The notes under the pieces are model-generated. The model worked only from the letters and a program-made list of their open reading frames with translations, was not told the origin of the DNA and made no database searches. Source: Chara braunii (taxonomy: Eukaryota; Streptophyta; Charophyceae; Charales; Characeae). Taken from it: a stretch of DNA of 22,493 nucleotides. Positions 19,284-22,493 of this stretch are shown here, piece by piece. Positions within the stretch are counted from its first letter, which is position 1. Every line of letters begins with the position of its first letter. Both the position numbers and the translations under genes were made by a program. The DNA lies in the NCBI GenBank assembly GCA_003427395.1, contig BFEA01000014.1, positions 1,717,553 to 1,740,045 of the forward strand. Direction: 5' to 3'.

Positions 19284-19359
19284 ATTGTTTCGACCTGCTC
19301 CTAAGACTCAGGCACGGAAACAGGGATGCGGAACAGGCCCAAAATAGCCTGTTCCTCAN

Positions 19360-19400
19360 ATCTGGAATTTGTCATCTCGCTGTTGCTTATTTTCCTTGCA
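19360..19400 (+). repeat. 3' LTR, terminal 41 bp after the insertion
   Basis: This matches 5619-5659 of the 5' LTR with two visible differences and ends with TTCCTTGCA. It proves that the LTR was continuous before the 1.25-kb insertion. Confidence 0.93.
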
Positions 19401-19404
19401 ATAA
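19401..19404. repeat. Target-site duplication ATAA, right copy
   Basis: It directly follows the terminal CA of the 3' LTR and matches 4595-4598. Confidence 0.65.
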
Positions 19405-19499
19405 CATGTGTACGTTATATTCAATGTTCTCGAGTTATATTTGAATATAGCATACTGACGCCTAGGCTACCATGCCGGAACGGGCCAAAAAATAAAATA

Positions 19500-20036
19500 A
19501 AATATATATATTATTTATATATCGTCACAACCAGAACTGCCCGGTAAACTGTAGGCAGATATATATACATATATATTCAGCCTCCTGATGAGTCGGTGAA
19601 ACTCCGATGAAACAGTTTGTCACAGCCCCTTGTTTGTTGTCCTCTTCTCTCTCTCTGCCTACCGTTTACCAGGCAGTTCTGTTTGTGATATATATATATA
19701 TAAATATGTATATATAATATATAGACATATATCATAGATATTATATATATATCGTCATATATAATATAAAATATATATATATATATCGTCACAAACAGAA
19801 TATATATATATAATATCTACGATATATATCTATATTTTATATATATATCGTCAAATACCTCGTTTGTTGGCCTCTTCTCCCTCTCTGCCTACGGTTTACC
19901 GGGCAGTTCTATTTGACGATATATATATATACTATACATTATATAGTCAAACAGAGCTGCCCGGTAAACCGTAGGCAGAGTGGGAGAAGAGGACAAACGA
20001 GCGGCTGTGACAAACTGTTTCGTCAGAGTTTCATAC
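19500..20036. repeat. AT-rich cluster of alternately oriented short modules
   Basis: A 22-nt module close to CTGCCCGGTAAACCGTAGGC plus AG occurs four times: 19537-19558 (+), 19655-19676 (-), 19885-19906 (-) and 19957-19978 (+). Each can fold on itself through CTGCC/GGCAG. In three copies it is followed, in its own orientation, by an AGAGGGAGAAGAGGxCAAAC-like segment. Two copies extend further to the conserved GAAACAGTTTGTCACAGCC segment. (AT)n runs separate the modules, and module edges carry CGTCA or TGACG. The result is a nested set of inverted repeats of about 100-bp arms. Confidence 0.85.
19585..19621 (+). ncRNA. Hammerhead-ribozyme-like core, probably degenerate
   Basis: CTGATGA (19585-19591) is followed by a stem II of TCGG/CCGA extended by a G-T wobble, with a seven-base loop. 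Then comes GAAAC (19109 offset, 19609-19613) and a GTC triplet at 19619-19621. These are the conserved parts of the hammerhead core, with stem III reduced to about two pairs around the loop AGTTT. Bases flanking the core do not pair well to make stem I, so self-cleavage is uncertain. The other long copy (20006-20033, minus sense) keeps GAAACAGTTTGTCACAG but has lost CTGATGA. Confidence 0.4.
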
Positions 20037-20089
20037 ATTTTTTAATTTTATTTTTTATTTGCAATTTGCTGAAGAATTTGGATGTGATC

Positions 20090-20247
20090 CTGAGGCAACA
20101 GTTGTTCAGTTTATTTTCTCCATAACATAGTTTTTTTTTTCAGATTTTTTTGAGTTTTTTTTTTTTTTTGGCTGGGACCCTCTCTGACCCTTGCACGGTC
20201 GGGCTGCCCGGGCAAACAAGGTGACCCTGGCGGCCCGGATGGTAGCC
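20090..20247 (-). repeat. Dispersed repeat family B, copy 1
   Basis: On the minus strand it reads GGCTACCATCCGGGCCGCC, then CCTTGTTTGCCCGGGC, GGGTCCCAGCC, an A-rich tract, and CTATGTTATG up to GCCTCAG. The same sequence lies on the plus strand at 22204-22373. Similarity ends sharply at both sides. Confidence 0.85.
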
Positions 20248-20251
20248 CAGA

Positions 20252-20632
20252 CTTACGCTGTATTTACTATTTATCCTCTTTTTCTTTTTTTTTTTTTTTA
20301 AGCCCAGGGTGTTGTAGAGGCCGGTTACTGGGCACACATTGATCGCCTGGAGCGGTCAGCCATGGTTGTCCTGAGGGAACGGGGCTACCTCCCATCCCAT
20401 CCTCACGTCAATGCTCCTAGCGCACCCCCTATCTCTACTATCCTACCTCAGTGTGACCAGCACTCAGGACCATTACCCCTACTTAGTATCGAGGGGAACT
20501 TTGGACCGAACAGTAGTGATAGGCACCAGGGCTAGCCATGACCCAGCCCCGGTGGAAGCGGAGTCGAACGAGCCTCGTCGCACGGGAACGTTGGACATCA
20601 GGCCCAAGCAATCTCCTACTAGCCCCTAAGTT
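20252..20632. other. No gene recognised
   Basis: A T-rich run lies at about 20278-20300. The rest is mixed sequence with no domain, RNA gene or longer repeat that I can support. A 72-residue frame at 20411 has no recognisable product. Confidence 0.4.
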
Positions 20633-20966
20633 GACCAACTGGTAACTCACGCCCCCTACTCGCCCACCACAGTCCTAGCTGATTTTAAGGTGGGGTACTT
20701 ATCCTCGAAATGCCTATCGTCATCATCAGTTAATCCAGACCAACCAGTGACTCACGCCCTCTACTCGCCCACCACAGCCCTAGTCTGCCACACACAGTCT
20801 AGCTGATTTTAAGGGGGGTACTTATCATAGAGATCACTATCATCATCATTAGTTGATCCCGACCAACCAGCGACTCAGGCCCTCTACTCGCCCACCACAG
20901 TCCTAGCTGATTTTTTAAGGGGGGTACTTATCATCAAGACGCCTATCATCATTATCAGTTGATCGT
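20633..20966 (+). repeat. Tandem repeat of 105-123 bp, three copies
   Basis: Units start with GACCAAC at 20633, 20738 and 20861. Each carries CTACTCGCCCACCACAG, then CTAGCTGATTTT, a G-rich GTACTTATC and a CATCATCATCAGTTGATC-like end. The middle unit is longer by about 18 bp owing to an internal duplication around CTAG. The start of a fourth unit is seen at 20967. Confidence 0.93.
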
Positions 20967-20984
20967 GACCTCCTCCCAGCCCTA

Positions 20985-21255
20985 TGGCTGTGTATGTGTG
21001 TATGTACTCTGTATCATAGGTGNGTGCCCGTGGGCTATGTGTATGTTCGTAATGTGTGTGTGAACCCAATTCCATGGCAGACACTGGTCCCCACCATGGA
21101 GCATCTGCGAAGTGAGTACTGCTGAGAGGTGCTCTGATCACAACCAGTAGTACATGTGTGTGTGCCTTGAGCTATGTGTGACTATGACTGTGTATCGTGG
21201 TTGTGCCCTGTAGATAATATCTGGGATAGTATCTCATGTGTGTGTGTGTGGTCGA
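20985..21255 (+). repeat. TG/ATGTGTG-rich stretch with one ambiguous base
   Basis: GTGTATGTGTGTATG-type words are scattered here, with a (TG)n run near 21236-21250. Position 21023 is N, likely a base-calling problem in the repeat. Confidence 0.75.
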
Positions 21256-21305
21256 TACAGGCCTATCTGGACCACGTGTGGGACAGGACATCCCGAAAGT
21301 TCGGA

Positions 21306-21367
21306 ATGGGACTCGAACCTGTGACTACAGAATGAGACTATAGCATTCTACCACATGCACTACCATG
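21306..21367 (-). pseudogene. tRNA-derived segment 1 (pol III boxes)
   Basis: On the minus strand GGTTCGAGTCC (21309-21319) is a perfect B box. TAGTGCATGTGG (21351-21362) fits the A box with about one mismatch. A GCAT/ATGC D-stem is possible. The anticodon arm is not convincing and the acceptor arms do not pair, so it is a tRNA relic or a SINE head rather than a working tRNA. Confidence 0.6.
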
Positions 21368-21566
21368 GGAAGTGGATATAATGTGTGAAATGTCTGGGCT
21401 GGGGGAGATCATCAGAGCGACCAAACCCAACAACAGCAAGCAACCAACGTGAAGTCTAGACCAGCATACAACACCCATGGACTGACCCCCGGGTACCATG
21501 CGTCAGCCCAGGGGAGTGTGTGTCCAGTCGTGCGTCATTCTAACGCCCTGCCGGTGTCCATGCGCA

Positions 21567-21648
21567 AGGCTGCGGAGTTTTGAACCCGCAACGTCAGACC
21601 ACAATGCAAATTCCCAACCGGTGCTCTAACCACTGAGCTACATCAGCT
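21567..21648 (-). pseudogene. tRNA-derived segment 2 (pol III boxes)
   Basis: On the minus strand GATGTAGCTCAGTGGTTAGA followed by GCA gives an excellent D-arm and A box (21622-21640). GCGGGTTCAAAACTCCGC (about 21572-21589) resembles a T-arm with a two-base longer B box. The middle is too irregular for an anticodon arm. It is probably the head of a tRNA-derived SINE or a tRNA pseudogene. It has the same orientation as segment 1, about 260 bp away. Confidence 0.65.
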
Positions 21649-21751
21649 GGCTAGCCCTCACCTCCACCTCAACCTTTTTTTTTTTTTTTTTTTCAGGCAC
21701 AGCTAGGGGCAATGTTGAAAGCATATACCCCTACTAGCTATCCTTGTCAGT

Positions 21752-21971
21752 GACTCCAGTCTATTGGTGGGAAGCATCACCTGCTGGAAACCAGGTCCAC
21801 CGTCCCCTGATAACATGCAATATTGAAAACAGATAAAAAAAGAGCCAGAGTTGCCTCTTCAGTCCCTTAGGGACTGCCAGATATGTCTCTCAGCACTAGT
21901 TACCCCTGCCCCTCATTGACATTTCTTGAATCTGTCAATTCTCCCCCAAGCCAAACCATGGTATCTCTAAA
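21752..21971. repeat. Dispersed repeat family A, copy 3
   Basis: It begins GACTCCAGTCTATTGGTGGG, identical in its first 20 bases to copy 2, and shares CATCACCTGCTGGAAA, CCTCTTCAGTCC and CCAAACCATGG-type words. A T-rich run at about 21676-21693 lies upstream. Confidence 0.7.
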
Positions 21972-22203
21972 AGGACAACCTACATGAACCTACTCAACTA
22001 TCTTGCCATGAAACCCTTATGACATTGTGACTATCACTTCGCTCAGACATTGGAGAGACCAATCCTGACTGCCTGGCAGTTCCGGATCCACTACATGAAG
22101 GCAGGCAGCACTGCCAGCGGAAGCAGTGGGAGAGCTTGCTATGGCAGGATTTCTTGCACATTGAAATGGGAAGCAGGGAAAAAAAAAAAACCATAAGTAG
22201 TTA

Positions 22204-22373
22204 GGCTACCAGCCGGGCCGCCCGTCCCCCGGGTCGCCTTGTTTGCCCGGGCGGCCCGGCCGTGCAAGGGCCAAAGAGGGTCCCAGCCAAAAAAAAAAAA
22301 AAAACACTCCAAAAAATCTAAAAAAAGAAACTATGTTATGCAGAAAAATAAACTGAACAACTTTTTGCCTCAG
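22204..22373 (+). repeat. Dispersed repeat family B, copy 2
   Basis: This is the plus-strand counterpart of 20090-20247. It contains a GC hairpin with perfect 12-bp arms GCCGGGCCGCCC (22212-22223) and GGGCGGCCCGGC (22249-22260). Then come GGGTCCCAGCC, A-rich sequence, and an AT-rich end closing in GCCTCAG. The Gly/Pro-rich minus-strand frame through it resembles collagen only because of the GGGC words. Confidence 0.85.
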
Positions 22374-22493
22374 AGAGCATTGTGGTATACACGTTCCCTT
22401 TTCCACCTTGACTCGGCGTCGTTACACATGATCAGACGCTTGATATCGCATTATCTATGGAAAGAAGAGATGAGTGATGAAAACTTTTTGCCC
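22374..22493. other. Window end, nothing recognised
   Basis: Short unique-looking sequence after family B copy 2. No gene or repeat supported. Confidence 0.4.

Larger units (their letters stand above)
18110..19359. mobile_element. 1.25-kb insertion splitting the 3' LTR
   Basis: The 5' LTR is continuous across 5618/5619, but here its two sides are separated by 1250 bp. The insert starts close to TAAGGGCCTTTT and ends near GCCTGTTCCTCA and an ambiguous base (19359). The duplicated target cannot be settled: a 3-bp TAT is possible only if the N is T. Inside are an A29 tract, a copy of family A, a 30-bp direct repeat and a series of phased hairpins near the right end. No protein domain is visible. 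The hairpins and repeated TTTCAGCCT words resemble subterminal repeats of a non-autonomous DNA transposon. A composite of several insertions is also possible. Confidence 0.8.
4599..19400 (+). mobile_element. Ty3/gypsy (chromovirus-type) LTR retrotransposon, dead, with two insertions
   Basis: The element is bounded by two closely similar LTRs (4599-5659; 17114-18109 plus 19360-19400). It has a primer-binding site after the first and a polypurine tract before the second. Gene order is gag, protease, RT, RNase H, integrase, chromodomain-like tail; integrase after RNase H is the Ty3/gypsy order. The span is 14.8 kb, of which about 5.8 kb is later insertion (10075-14626 and 18110-19359), leaving about 9 kb. 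The LTRs differ at roughly 30 positions in about 1 kb by eye count, plus one 25-bp unit. The reading frame is broken repeatedly and active-site residues are lost, so it cannot act on its own. Confidence 0.93.

Noticed and set aside
19585-19621. Calling a confirmed, active hammerhead ribozyme
   Set aside because: The core matches, but flanks do not pair as stem I and the second long copy lacks the CTGATGA part; kept as a low-confidence candidate.
19537-19978. CRISPR-like array from regularly repeated palindromic modules
   Set aside because: Modules alternate in orientation, spacers are (AT)n of irregular length, and the context is eukaryotic.
21567-21648. Functional tRNA gene
   Set aside because: No anticodon stem-loop and poorly paired acceptor arms; called a tRNA-derived segment instead.
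22206-22406. Minus-strand frame with Gly/Pro-rich, collagen-like residues
   Set aside because: It arises from GGGC/CCCGG words of repeat family B; the opposite-orientation copy does not keep the frame.

Overview
The window looks like repeat-rich, gene-poor nuclear DNA from a eukaryote. No intact cellular gene was found. The evidence is long homopolymer and microsatellite tracts, several dispersed repeat families, and one large Ty3/gypsy LTR retrotransposon with a plant-type initiator-Met tRNA primer-binding site. A streptophyte (land plant or charophyte alga) fits best. The gag sequence reminds me of proteins in the charophyte Chara braunii, but that is recollection only and no search was run.

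Region 1-4598 is non-coding or decayed. It holds GC-rich degenerate DNA, a short cysteine-rich reading frame of unknown meaning, a pure pyrimidine tract, microsatellites, and a degenerate palindromic array of about 20-bp units. It also holds three small homopolymer-bearing inserts, each flanked by 11-15-bp direct repeats. A low-complexity Pro/Ala/Leu-rich stretch lies just before the retrotransposon.

Region 4599-19400 is one dead LTR retrotransposon on the + strand, flanked by ATAA. Its order is 5' LTR, PBS, about 1.25 kb leader, gag with zinc knuckle, protease, reverse transcriptase, RNase H, integrase with GPY/F module, chromodomain-like tail, polypurine tract, 3' LTR. The order marks it as a chromovirus-type gypsy element. 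Two insertions interrupt it. A 4.55-kb non-coding insert (10075-14626) splits the reverse transcriptase between catalytic motifs and is flanked by AGGT. A 1.25-kb insert (18110-19359) splits the 3' LTR, whose last 41 bp resume at 19360. The genes carry several frameshifts and stops. The protease, RT, RNase H and integrase active sites each have a replaced or non-canonical key residue, mostly explainable by C-to-T or G-to-A transitions.

Region 19405-22493 holds short dispersed repeats. There is an AT-rich cluster of alternately oriented modules with a hammerhead-ribozyme-like core, and a pair of about 160-bp repeats in opposite orientation (20090-20247 and 22204-22373). There is also a three-copy tandem repeat, two tRNA-derived minus-strand segments, and a third copy of a family also present at 2507 and inside the 3' LTR insert. 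The least explained structures are the hammerhead-like palindromic cluster, the phased hairpins near the right end of the 3' LTR insert, and the direct-repeat-flanked homopolymer inserts.
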